A stretch of 64,000 nt of DNA, taken from Pseudocercospora fijiensis CIRAD86. Lineage: Eukaryota; Ascomycota; Dothideomycetes; Mycosphaerellales; Mycosphaerellaceae. A program made the translations under genes and the position numbers. The notes below the pieces were generated by a model. That model was not told the origin of the DNA. It did not search any database and worked only from the letters and a program-made list of their open reading frames with translations. The stretch lies in assembly GCF_000340215.1 (NCBI RefSeq), contig NW_006921535.1, positions 4,326,596 to 4,390,595 on the forward strand, given 5' to 3'. Each line of letters begins with the position of its first letter. The stretch's first letter is position 1. Below are positions 23,285 to 33,803 of this stretch, one piece after another.

Positions 23285-24804
23285 AGAGGCGATTCTGCAG
23301 TGGTGCTAGTATAGGGATATGCTGGGGCTCGGGCGGGTAGCTGGGGCTCGGGGAATCCTCGAGGCGCCGAGCTGTGCCTCAGATAGCCGGATCCCCAGAG
23401 CGGCCAGGGCTCTGGTGATGGCCGGGTTGACTCGATCGATCGAAACGCGGTATTTCTCGTGCCCCCAACGGGACATGGCCCAGTCGTTGACATAGAGCCA
23501 TTCCATTCCATTGCCTGGCCTAGCCTAGCCTCGTCCGCTTGGCTCGCGGGCAATGCTGTGCACGACTCACGATGCATCTCCTGGGGTGCGCGAACAAGCG
23601 CATCTGCCTTCTGTCACAAGCAGCAGCAGCAGCAGCAGCAGCAGCAAGCGTGTCGAAGATCGAGCACCGTTACGTCAGCGACCTCCTCCATACTGCCAGC
23701 GCTCGGCTAGGACTGATGCAGCAAAGATCTAGCACGCCGCCGTCACGCGCTCAGAGGTGCTCCAGCGTCTGCATAAGCCCACATGCATCCCCTACGCATA
23801 CCCCGCTGGACGTGCCGTTGCGTTCACGAGTGACGAATGGTAGGCCGGCCGCATTCGCCGTCACCATACAAATCGATCGCACGGCCCACGACGTGTCCAA
23901 GCCGGGCGACAGATGCCCATTACTCGACCGTGCGCGGGTGGCCGGCAGCGCAGCGAATCATCGACGACGGACGGGAGTGCGCGCGCTCGCCTGGGTGCTG
24001 CTGTTCGCCTGGGCCTGGGCCCTGCAACGCTGCGACAGCCAGTGGCCTCGCGAGAAACACAACCAAAGCGGGGTACAGCACAACCTTCGCCCTCACCATC
24101 CCCTCTGCTTCCCTTCTGAGCACCGCAAGCCTGCTTTCTTGGTGGTTTGGTCGACGTCAAGCCCAGCTACCTCGCGCCGCATACGACAGCATGGCATGCC
24201 ATGCCATGGCCCTTGGGCTCAGTGGCTCGACGGCCATCTCCCGCCTGTTCGCGCAATCTGCATCCCCCCCCATGAAGCACTACATTGACGGCATGCGACT
24301 CTTTGTCCGCGCGCACGCCTCCAGTCAGCTCCCTGTGCTGTTCGGAGCTATCAACTGCCTCTCCGCATTCGTAAAGCTTGCCCTTCTATCCCGTCATTCG
24401 ACGTCCACCTCTCACGGCCCCCCAATCTCGCCTGGCAGAAACACGCCTATGCTTTCAGAAAGCTCCTCCTCGAGCTGTACGCGACTGTAGATACTTATCG
24501 CTTGCATCTTGACGGTAGCCGCAATCGCATCATTATTCGGCACGCCGCTGGCCAATGTCACAATCGCAACCTTCTTGAGAGAGCCATGCATACAATTCCT
24601 CTCGAGTCAGCAGACCAACATCCAGCGACTGCAGAATAGCCCTGCCCAGGAAGAAGCCGCACCTCTGCCGCGATGTCGTATGTCACTCCTCCGGTGACCC
24701 ACCTCTTGTCGGGTCCACATGTCTACATGTAGTGTCAATACCAGACTCCTCAAACGTTGTCCGGTTGTTACACAGATACATGGCCTCGCGGTTGCGTTGA
24801 AACT
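23285..24804. other. GC-rich upstream region of the first SANT gene, no supported gene
   Basis: Several overlapping open frames exist on both strands, but they reflect few stops in GC-rich DNA. None shows a recognisable domain. 23621-23646 is a (CAG)8 microsatellite. Near 24780 an ATG opens a six-codon frame (MASRLR) that closes before the SANT gene start and could act as a short upstream ORF if it lies in the leader. Confidence 0.5.
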
Positions 24805-25760
24805 ATGTACACTGACGACTTGCTGTCCAGAAATACTCCGTCAGATCAAAAGCGCAATCCGCATCCCAACGTGACGAACCAGAGTGCATATTCCGCGTCG
24901 CCTTCACAGCTCACTCTGGGTGGTGACCTTCACTCGGCCGGAGGCTTACCGAATCCCTATCAGACCAATCCATACGCCTACATACAGAGTCCTCATGATC
25001 CCACAGCTGGCTTCGGCTTTCCTCAGCCCAGCTACCGGCCTCAGCAACTTCAAACACACCAGCCTCATGCGCCTCCACACCTCCAGCACAACCTATCTCC
25101 CACGAATCCGCGAAAGCGTCGCGCGTCAGAACTAGAGCCCTTACCTGGATCTTCGAGCAGTAATGCGAGCGCCTTCACGAACCCAGGCGGGCTGATGTCG
25201 GCGCCTGGCGACCTGGACACGACAGGGCTAGGTATACACACGCAGCAGACTCTGCCGAGCCCGCCGGTGAAGAAGGGTCGTACCAATACGCCTTGGACAC
25301 CGGCCGAGGAACAGAGACTCAAGACGCTCCGCGATGCGGGGAGTAGTTGGAGTGAGATCGCGAAGACGTTCCCGACGCGGACTGAGGGAAGCGTCAAGAA
25401 GCATTGGTACAAAGTGCGATCATCACCACCGCCCTCCTCAGTTCGCGCTGTATGTGTTGTGCCGGGGCTGACATGTTGACAGGACATGCATTATGCAGAG
25501 TTCGCGGAAGACGAGGTCAGCAATTTTGTTCGCCTCACAGCGAGTGTTTCTGGTGTGACGATTGTGCTGACTGGTTGCTAGAGCGCCGCACTGCTGCAAG
25601 CGATTAAAGACTACGAGAATAATAAGTGGAAAGTCATTGGGCAAAAGGTCGGGAAGCCGGCGAAGGTATGTGCTCATCTTTATATGCCTTTTGCAGCTGG
25701 CTAATGATGTTTGCGAAGGCGTGTGAACAATTTGCGAAAGAACAGGGCTGGAAAGTATGA
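24805..25760 (+). CDS. SANT/Myb-domain nuclear protein 1
   Basis: Four exons: 24805-25413, 25483-25515, 25582-25665 and 25719-25760. Introns of 69, 66 and 53 nt all have GT-AG ends and keep frame, giving 255 residues. The start is the ATG of MYTDDLLSRN; the frame is open further upstream but has no other ATG. Residues 1-160 are low-complexity, rich in Pro, Gln and Ser, with a basic PRKRRA patch that could be a nuclear signal. Residues about 163-214 form a SANT/Myb repeat (PWTPAEEQRLKTLRD, SWSEIAKTFP, SVKKHWYKDMHYAEF). Exons 3-4 encode a second SANT-like helix set (ALLQAIKDYENNKWKVIG, ACEQFAKEQGW). The family binds DNA or histones; no target is predictable. The exact splice sites are inferred by eye. 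Confidence 0.85.
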
Positions 25761-27452
25761 GTGGAAAACTGCTCCCAGGATTGGCGCAATAACATGTGAT
25801 GGTATTGCAGCATGCACTTTGTTTTTTGGATGAGATACCCCGACGGCGATGCGCCGATCTTGGAAGGCGCTGACCACCTTTCTTCTGGACCATGCACAGC
25901 GTGTATGCGAGGCGTCAAGGGCTGGCGAGGTATTCTGTATTGCTGAACGGTCCATGTATGGCATATTGATATAAGGGACTGCGGGCGCGCAGCAAAGAGC
26001 AGGGCAGGCGTGCGAGAAGTAGGCGTGCATGTAGGCGGGTAACGCGGCGTCGAAGCTTTTGGAACATGCTGGGAGCAGCGGGAGACGGCGGCCCATTCCT
26101 CTTTGTCGAAGACGTGTCGGTGATGAGTGATGGGGGACGCGGTGCGCATACAAGGCGTGAAGATGGAGTGACGTTCAGTTTGAGCCCATGGACCATGGTT
26201 GTGGGATAGAGAGTGGGTCTGTTTGGAGGTTCTGTGCAGCCAGCCAACCGTTGGACTGTGCTCACACGTGCTTTGCGCTTCAGCCCGGCTCCTGAGCATC
26301 ACTGCCTCTTTGCGCCTGCCCGTTTCACCATCTTCCGCAGTGTTTCAGGACGCAATGACTTGCGTGCCACGTGCTCGATGTTCCAGAAGCGCGACGTGGG
26401 TTTCAGAATTTTGGGCTACTGAGTGATGTTTCGGAAGTCGGTCTCTCCGGCAGAGCAATTCCTGCGTGCCGACGACCTTCTTCGACGATTCGAAAAATGG
26501 GAAGATTGCCGCCCGCGCCCGTCTTCCCGCAGCCCCAACCCTGTCTATAGCACGCCCGAAAAGGCTATCATCGACGTCTGACTTGCCCATCATTTCCGCA
26601 ACAAGGAAATTAGGGCCATTATTCGGCAACGCAGACTTTGCCACCTCGAGCCTGGACCCGCTGTGCCTTTGCGATGATGCAACTGCTTCCCTCTGCACAT
26701 TGGACCTCGACGAGCGGACACCGTCTGAGCCGGAGATGCAGAAGCGACGACCGAATGGCCCCAGAGCGCTTCGGAAGCGTACTGCCTCCCTCGCTTGCTT
26801 AAGCATGCCCTGAAAGCTTGTTGACGTCGTCTTACGCGATCTGATCATGGTGAGATGACCTCAGTATCAGAGCCCGGGAATGCCTCACCATGGTGTCCCA
26901 GGTGAAACCCAGGGCAATCTCTTCAGGCCAAAATTATCTTCGAACAAGCGAGACGTAGACAACCGTTGCGCACTTGACAAGCCAAAGACAGCGTCAATGC
27001 CGCTCCCTTCTGCCATTCTTACCTAGGCTGTCCATGCATGGCCCATTGCAGGGTCTAGAGAACCGTCAACCTGAGTGGAGCCTCTAGCCCGTACCTGCAG
27101 GCGCGCAAGGACGAATACTGTGACAGTGCGACGTCAAGCCTAGCTTCCTAAGGCGGATCTTCTGCAGCTTCCATGTTACAGATTCCTGCAGCCCGTCGTG
27201 CTCCTCTCCCGGGTCGAGCCAATCTGGCAGCAGATACGCCCACCGCCGCCGCTTTGACACCCATCTACCATGCGTTCGTATGCCGGTGTGGCGATCAAGC
27301 GAGGACGGTCGTTTTCGAATGAGACCATCCTCATCATCTTGCGTCTTCAGCATCGTCTTTAAGTACTATGCCATGCCAGCCCTGCTCATCAATACCGCCA
27401 GATCCTCACCTCTGTTATGATTGTGTATCTTTGTACGTTGAACGTCTTATGA
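25761..27452. other. Intergenic region, no supported gene
   Basis: This 1.7 kb lies between the first and second SANT genes. Open frames of up to 167 codons on the minus strand (26848-26345) and 115 codons on the plus strand overlap each other and lack recognisable domains. It may hold an untranslated leader, a first exon of the second SANT gene, or a non-coding RNA. Confidence 0.4.
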
Positions 27453-27545
27453 TCATACTTCCCTCGCTTTAACACCGCCTCATCACTTTGTTATAATATT
27501 GCGCATTTATTTCTTGTATCACCATTACCACCGAGCGGCAGCTCC

Positions 27546-29008
27546 GTGCAAACCACAATCACTTCAACGACACTTTTGTCGTTGTCAGTCGTTCCCGGCT
27601 ATACCCTCCACGCGCCACCAAAGGCACGCTGCCTGAGCGGAGAGCTCTGGCAGCCTCTATGCTCAGTAGCAGCTGTGGCGCGACCATTCAATGAATTTTC
27701 CTTCGACTTCGGCAGCCATGGACAGGAACAGGCACAGAACAACAACGAGGTCACACAGGTGACCAGTGCGGAGTACCAACAGCTGTTGCACCATGCTTTC
27801 GACTCCTCCTTCCTCCAACCGCAGCATCAGCAGCCGCAGCAACCACAGCAACATCAATCTCCGCAGGACTACTCACAATATGGAGTCGCGAGCGTGTTGC
27901 CTTCGCAGATGTCTGCGCCGGAGCCTGCCTACGCTATGGAACAACCGCAATTGCTCGCATCCGCGAAGCCGAGACAAATGTCACAAGTGTCAGCCTCGCA
28001 TTCATCACAGTATGGAACGCCATATCAAAGTCCTCCTGCACTTATTGGATATCAGCACACTGCTCAGTCTAGAAAACGAAGTTTCCAGGAAGACTACTCC
28101 TCGTACGAGTATCCAGGTCTCCAGCAGCTTCAAGCCCACGCCGTCAATGGCACACCAGTCCAAGTCGAAGGAACACCCAACGGCCTCTCACACGGCCACA
28201 GTGCTCAATTACAACCTGGAGCAATTTCTTATCAGTATCAACAGCAGAGATCTACTTCTGCGCACTCCCATTCCAGCACGCCGGTACAACAGCCGTATCA
28301 TTCACCACAGCAACAACAGAACCAGACACAGCATCATCACCACCGATTACCCAATCAGCAACCGCCCAACAAACTACAGCGAACATCGTACAGCCAAGAT
28401 TCGGCAGAGGAGGACGATCACGGACCACCAAGTGTGGTTGGGCAGCCAGGAATGCCGCAGCCGGCATCAAGACCCAAGGGTCCTAAGCTCAAATTCACGC
28501 CAGAAGACGATGCGTTGTTGGTGGAGCTCAAAGAAACGAAGAATCTCACGTGGAAACAAATTGCGGACTTCTTCCCAGGCAGGAGCTCGGGCACTTTACA
28601 AGTGCGATACTGCACCAAACTCAAAGCGAAGACGACTGTTTGGACAGATGAAATGGTACGTTCCATCGCTACTTCCAGCCCTGCCGATTCATAAGGGCAG
28701 ATTTTATCTCTCCTCATGATTGTATGGGTCGCCATTTACATTCAAGGAAATAGCGGACTGACGTGATCATGCAGGCCCAACGTCTCAAGGTTGCGATGCA
28801 AGAGTACGATAATGATCGATGGCGTATCATCTCCGGCAAAGTGGGCAACGGCTTTTCAGCATCAGCATGCAAAGAGAAAGCTCTTGAAATCGAAATGGAC
28901 GACGATGATCGAGCACTACTACAGCGAAGAGAATCTTACACGGCAGCAAGTCTCCTCTCGGAGTCGACGACGATTACAGCGAGGGAAGCACTTCCAGAGG
29001 GATCGTGA
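27546..29008 (+). CDS. SANT/Myb-domain protein 2 (start unresolved)
   Basis: Exons 27546-28655 and 28775-29008 join in phase across a 119-nt GT-AG intron and give about 447 residues. The frame is open back to 27453, but no ATG occurs before 27909, although coding-like sequence (NEFSFDFGSHG) lies upstream. An unplaced 5' exon is therefore likely, and the start given here is only the visible edge. Residues 90-310 are Gln/His/Pro/Ser-rich (polyQ runs). Residues about 315-360 form a SANT repeat (KFTPEDDALLVELKET, TWKQIADFFPGRSSGTL, VRYCTKL). A second repeat spans the intron (TVWTDEM, then AQRLKVAMQEYDNDRWRII and SACKEKALEIE). It lies between two other SANT genes in the same orientation. A nuclear DNA-binding role is inferred from the domain. 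Confidence 0.8.
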
Positions 29009-30323
29009 TGCACTCGCATGCCTTTACCGAGGTTGTTTGATATATTGCACTTACACGGCGTTTTGTCTTTGGGAAGCATTGAAGCGACGGATGGGAAGTT
29101 TTAGACGATGCAGTCAAGCATCACCTTGAACGTGCTGGTCACGTAATGATACCACATATTAATGATAGTGCGAGGAGGGAGAAGTTTTACGCCTTACGAC
29201 TATCGCACCGTATTGGGCTATTTCGATGTATACTAGCGACGCGACGTTCGAGGATTGCCTGTATTTGAAGACGGGTGGAGATGAGCTCAGCTGCGTATAC
29301 AAGCAGCTCTTAGCAGTAGAAATGATGTTTAATGGACCACGAGAAACCCTTGCTACCCAATCCAACAATGCCGTCTTCGCATGTCGGGCAGCGATGACAT
29401 GTTGCCTTGAAGTCTAAGCGTCGGCCGCATACAACTTGGAGATTGAGCATGACGGTGCAAATTGGTGGGGAGATGTGCATAGGCAAAGGGTGAAACGACT
29501 GAGGCTGTGTGGCATGCAGGGCAGCCTCGTAGCCTTAGATCCCGGGCAGCACGGCAGCACAAGAAGCCTTGCGGCTATTTCTGGCGCGTGTCGATCGGCC
29601 GATAGTGTCGATCGGGGTCAGGTCCGGGGGTCGACGGCACGTGATCTTGCTGACCAGCTCTCGGGTCTGCGATGTCAGTCAACGGAGGTGATCCGAAGTG
29701 ACAAGTTGCGTGCGTTGAGGTGAAAAGGTCATGTGACTGTTGCCAAGGCGCTACACAATGGCTACATCATGTTGTTTTGCTGTACAGTTGTGCAGTCGTT
29801 ATGAATGATATTTGGTTGTCTTTATCGCCAACATGCGGTTGGTCCCGTTCGATTCCGGGCCGAATGCGCATGGTCGGGGTGGGCGCGAGTCCGCGACTTC
29901 ACTCACCCATTCTTCTTCCAAGCTTCCCTCCACACGCGGACTCCCTCGCGCCGTCCAAAATAATGGGTCTCGTGTCGTCCTCATGCTGTGCGCTTTCGAT
30001 ATGCGATATGCGAAATGCGAACTGCGAAATGCGAAATGCGCCTGTCCAACAGCAAACCATGTCTCGCCGACCATTCTGATTATCATGATTCCACGCACTC
30101 CCCTTCCTCGAATGCATGGTGGCATTTACACTGCATTGTGTATGGTGCACTGGGGGAGTGGGCATACATTTGGTGGTAACTTCAATCCCACCCACCCATC
30201 GCTACACCCCGTCTCCACAATCGCAATGCCGCTTGAAGCTGGAGAGGTAGTAAGAAAGCCTGGCAACGACGCTTGAAGATGGACAGGTGGTAAGATATCC
30301 GGGCAACGACGAGCGAGAGCCAC
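29009..30323. other. Intergenic region upstream of SANT gene 3
   Basis: No gene is supported. 29998-30042 is an imperfect 8-bp repeat (ATGCGAAA-like, about five copies). 30231-30270 and 30271-30310 are a 40-bp direct duplication (GCTTGAAG...GGCAACGAC), ending just before a TATA-like box. Confidence 0.5.
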
Positions 30324-30330
30324 TATAAAT
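30324..30330 (+). promoter_or_regulatory. TATA-like box of SANT gene 3
   Basis: TATAAAT lies 133 nt upstream of the ATG at 30463, followed by a pyrimidine-rich stretch (CCTTCTCGTTTTGTTCCTTCC) of the sort seen at fungal transcription starts. This is inferred from position and sequence only. Confidence 0.45.
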
Positions 30331-30462
30331 TCTCCTGCATTTTCCCTTCTCGTTTTGTTCCTTCCACCTCCAAAACATCTCGACTCTGACATCTGTACGA
30401 TGTGAAGCAAACGATACAGACAAACAGGACATACTCCAAGATAATTCCAGAGCAGTATCATC

Positions 30463-31600
30463 ATGTCTTCGTCGGAAGCTTCCCGCGAGCCCAGCACCCC
30501 GCCAGAGCAACTGCCACCAGGGCCAACGGCGAACGAGTATCGTGTCCAGGGCAAGAAATGGTTCCCTCGCAATGACCCGCCAAGACCGTTGGAACAGCTA
30601 CGAAGCCTCGGTCATGAGCAGCTTGCAGATCCCCAACTCGGTCCAACCCTCGAGGAGTACAGGATGTTGTCCCCCAGAGACGGCACGAAATGGACCGCCG
30701 AAGAGGTGAGAATTTTCATGATTCCATTGCACGAGCACTCGCTGATTTCTGCAGACCGCCTTGCTGTACAGGCTGCGATGTACTTCCGAGAACATGCCAT
30801 ACGTCGAAATCGCGCGACGTCTGCAGCGATCTGTCCTGGCCTGCAGACTGCGAGTTCACAACCTACGCGAGCGCAGAGTCAAGGGCTTCGAGCGCTATGA
30901 CACCTCAGTGCTCGCCTCCAGGTTTGGACGGAGAAGGCCTCCAGGTGGCGGTGGTGGTGGCCCTGCTGGTTCACGGCCTTTGGTGCCTGCACCGCGGCAA
31001 CGTAGGACGCTTCAGAGCAGGGCATCGGCTCCTCCCATGACACAGCCTGGGCCATCCCAGCCGCAGCCCGTCCAGCCGCAGCCCGTTCAGTCGCAGCCCG
31101 CTCAGTCGCAGCCCGTCCGGTCGCAGGACGTCCAGTCACAGGACGTCCAGCCGCAGCCCGTCGAGCCTCAGCCCGTCGAGCCGGCCTTGACTTCAGGTCA
31201 GTCTGCTTTCTGCCCGATCAACAAGCCTAACCAGGGTTATACTGACACGAAACAAGCTGCTCATGCCTTGATCGCCTTGAGTCAGGGCAACCGCAGCTCG
31301 GAAGGGGAGAGGCGTACTGCGTTGGCAACCAACGAGGCTGCGCGAGGAGATTCTCTGCAGCAACAGCCAGAGGACTTCTCTGAGCCAACATCGCCTCACA
31401 CTGGCCCTGCCGAACCTGCCGCTATCGGTCACTGGACTGCTACGCTTTCAATCAACGAGAGTGTACGGCCTGGCCCGTCTCAACAATCCCCTCGGGCTTC
31501 ACCGATCACAGAAGTAGAGCCCAGAGGCGATTCCTCTGCGCTTGAGTCGACGCCAACGAGCCGGCGTATGAGTCTCGCTCACATCATGAACCCGAATTAG
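30463..31600 (+). CDS. SANT/Myb-like protein 3 with pentapeptide repeats
   Basis: Exons 30463-30705 and 30755-31600 join in phase across a 49-nt intron (GTGAG...TGCAG), giving 362 residues. Skipping the intron is required, because the read-through frame breaks the domain. Residues about 75-120 form one SANT/Myb-like three-helix unit (TKWTAEETALLYRLR, MPYVEIARRLQRSVLACRLR). It is followed by a basic Gly-rich linker (FGRRRPPGGGGGG) and a block of QPQPV/QSQPV/PQPVE five-residue repeats at 31055-31190 encoded by a 15-bp tandem repeat. The C-terminal half is low-complexity Ser/Pro/Thr. It is probably a nuclear DNA-binding protein, with unknown target. It is the most divergent of the three neighbours, and the repeat block is likely to vary in length between strains. 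Confidence 0.83.
31055..31190 (+). repeat. 15-bp coding minisatellite in SANT gene 3
   Basis: About nine imperfect copies of a CAGCCGCAGCCCGTC-type unit encode Gln-Pro/Ser-Gln-Pro/Asp-Val. The 15-bp period keeps frame, so copy-number change would alter protein length only. Confidence 0.8.
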
Positions 31601-33596
31601 CTTTACTCAGCACCATCTTTGGACGGACATCGAATGCAATTCAGGGGGGAAAGTTCTTTCGTTTCAGTGGATAGCGGACGACATTGGACATTTCGAACAA
31701 AACCCAAAAACACAGCGACAGCACCCATCGCTTCCAGATTATTTGACTCACAATGGCGTTGATGTGGGTTTTGACGCAGAGCTGGTCTGCTTAGCGATGG
31801 TGTTCTGGCGCTACGAAGCTACGAGCTATGAGAACCATTTCCAGATACCCGCGGCAATCACGGCGACCATTTCATAAGTCTAGTACTTGTTCGTACTTGG
31901 AGAATCGCAGGTCAGACAAAAAGTATATAGCTTCCACTCATGGTGAGAATGAAGTTGTATACACCACCTCTTGGCCATTCGCCATTGCATGTTATCGAGC
32001 ACGTTTCGAGTCCCACTGAGAGTCGTCCTGGAAGTCATGTCACTTGATCGTCAAGCTTGTCCTCGTACCTACGTGAGGCTCGTTTGCTCAAATCACTCGC
32101 GATACTTGTCTCAACCGCGACTACGATCCAAGCGACTCTACGGGTCTGGGATCAGTCAACCGCACAGTGCGATGACAATCGATCAAAAAAAAAAAACAGG
32201 TAGTCGTGTCACTTTCTTCGAGCAAGAACCTGCCAACTGTCGATTACTGATCACCGTCGATTCTGGTACAGGTAGCAAACTCGAAGTCTGTCCAGTTGTC
32301 CACAATATTCGCTAGCCGTGGTCATAACTTGCGATGACGAGAGTCTCCATCACGGCAGAAAATCATACTTTATGGCATGCGCTAGTGACCGGGAGAATAT
32401 CAAAACTGTTACGAAGCTGCGCATTTGTCATCTTCACCCTGTCGAGCCAAAATGACTTGCTCTCATACATTCCTCGGTATGGTCAGTCGCATCCGAACTT
32501 GCGGCCAACATCGGCATAAGATTGCCACCTGGTTGATCTTTTGTGCGGCCTCGGCCAAAATTTGTGTGCGTTGATGGCCCCAGCGGGAAGATTGGACGGC
32601 AAGACTCGATTTAGCCTCATCTTGCTGACGATTATTGAGAACCAGATTCCAGGAAGCAGGAAGCACCGTGCTTTTGACTTCCCTACCTTCGCAATATGAC
32701 AACTTTTCTTCGGATGTAGCGTATCGGTGTCTTCCAGTCACGGGATCTGAGCACTCACTGATGGTAAACCAGATCAAAAGCAGCATGTCGGTCACTACTG
32801 CTTGAATGGCGGCGAGTCCACCCTCGGAGGTTAGAACTATCCACATACCAGGACAACTATATTGCTACTCAATACGGACTTCAAAGCATTCTGAAACTGT
32901 TGAGCTCTTACATCACTCATCTTTCAAATCGGGCATCCTTTCGTCCACGCAGCTAGTGCACTCGAACCTTTGAATCGTCCATGCAGCGCCAAAGACCTTG
33001 AGCTGTGGTGCTAGTTTTTGCGCAGAGTCATGTGACAGCGCTCAGATATGACAAGGCTACAGCCTGACTATCTTTTCGGGACGAAGCTTAAATCGCAGCA
33101 GCCAGGCTTTCACAGCCGGTGGCAGAGCGTGAAGAGCATGCACCGGGGGCGTGTCCTTGAGTAACGCCATGCTGTGGGGGACACTCGGAATGGTTCATCA
33201 GTGACCTTGATTCTATAAAGCTGGTTCCGTTCAAACGTCCCAGGCGTGGGCCAAGCATTGGCTGGAAGCTTTGAGGGGTCCCGAATCATGTTACTCATCC
33301 GCATGACGACATGATTCTTGACCCAAGGCTCTGGCTGATGTTACCATGCTAGAGCAGCCGCGCATCAACATGCAGAACCGTGTGAGATCTCCTCCAACAT
33401 CGACATCGACTTAGCCACTAATCTTCACTCCATGAGACCGCAGGAAATAAATCGTGGAAAACAAAATATCGAGATCGCGAAAATCATCATCATCATCGTC
33501 ATCGTCATCATCATGAAATTGCTCGCTGTATACCATTCCTCGGTTCGTCATATGCCATTCATATCGTAAAACAAGACATTTCAGTCGTAATCGGTA
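31601..33596. other. Gene-free stretch between convergent gene blocks
   Basis: The plus-strand block ends at 31600 and the minus-strand block at 33597, so this 2 kb should hold both sets of 3' ends. I see no supported gene. Notable marks are an A-run at about 32165-32176 and a CAT/CGT trinucleotide microsatellite at about 33484-33516. Confidence 0.5.
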
Positions 33597-33803
33597 TCAT
33601 CGTAAAATCGAATCGAAACGCTCGCTGTAAACATGATCTTGGGCGTTCATGTATGCAATTCTTCCGCCGCCACCCGCATCCACAGGTGCACGCGGTATGA
33701 ATTGCGTCTCCAACTCTTCATCGCGTCTTAACACCCAGGAAACGCAGCACATTGCGGACAATCCAAGCATGAACACCAATGCCATCGCTGCTCCAAATGG
33801 CAC
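33597..33803 (-). other. Possible C-terminal membrane extension behind an in-frame TGA
   Basis: Directly after the TGA at 33806-33804 the same frame continues for 68 codons to TGA at 33599-33597. It opens VPFGAAMALVFMLGLSAM and continues CCVSWVLRR, a good single membrane segment followed by arginines, then a polar tail ending SERFDSILR. No plausible intron removes the TGA: the strong-looking GTGAGT at 33807-33802 has no acceptor that keeps a sensible frame. It may be a lost C-terminus after a nonsense change, a readthrough extension, or an assembly error. Confidence 0.5.

Noticed and set aside
23306..24490. Several overlapping open frames of 66-249 codons on both strands
   Set aside because: They overlap in up to five frames, begin at non-ATG or arbitrary sites, have low-complexity composition from GC-rich DNA, and show no domain.
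26345..26848. 167-codon minus-strand open frame between SANT genes 1 and 2
   Set aside because: It has no recognisable domain, overlaps a plus-strand frame of similar quality, and no splice or promoter evidence favours it.
27766..28719. 317-codon open frame overlapping SANT gene 2
   Set aside because: It is a shadow frame of the Gln/His-rich repeats. The other frame carries the SANT repeats and splices cleanly.
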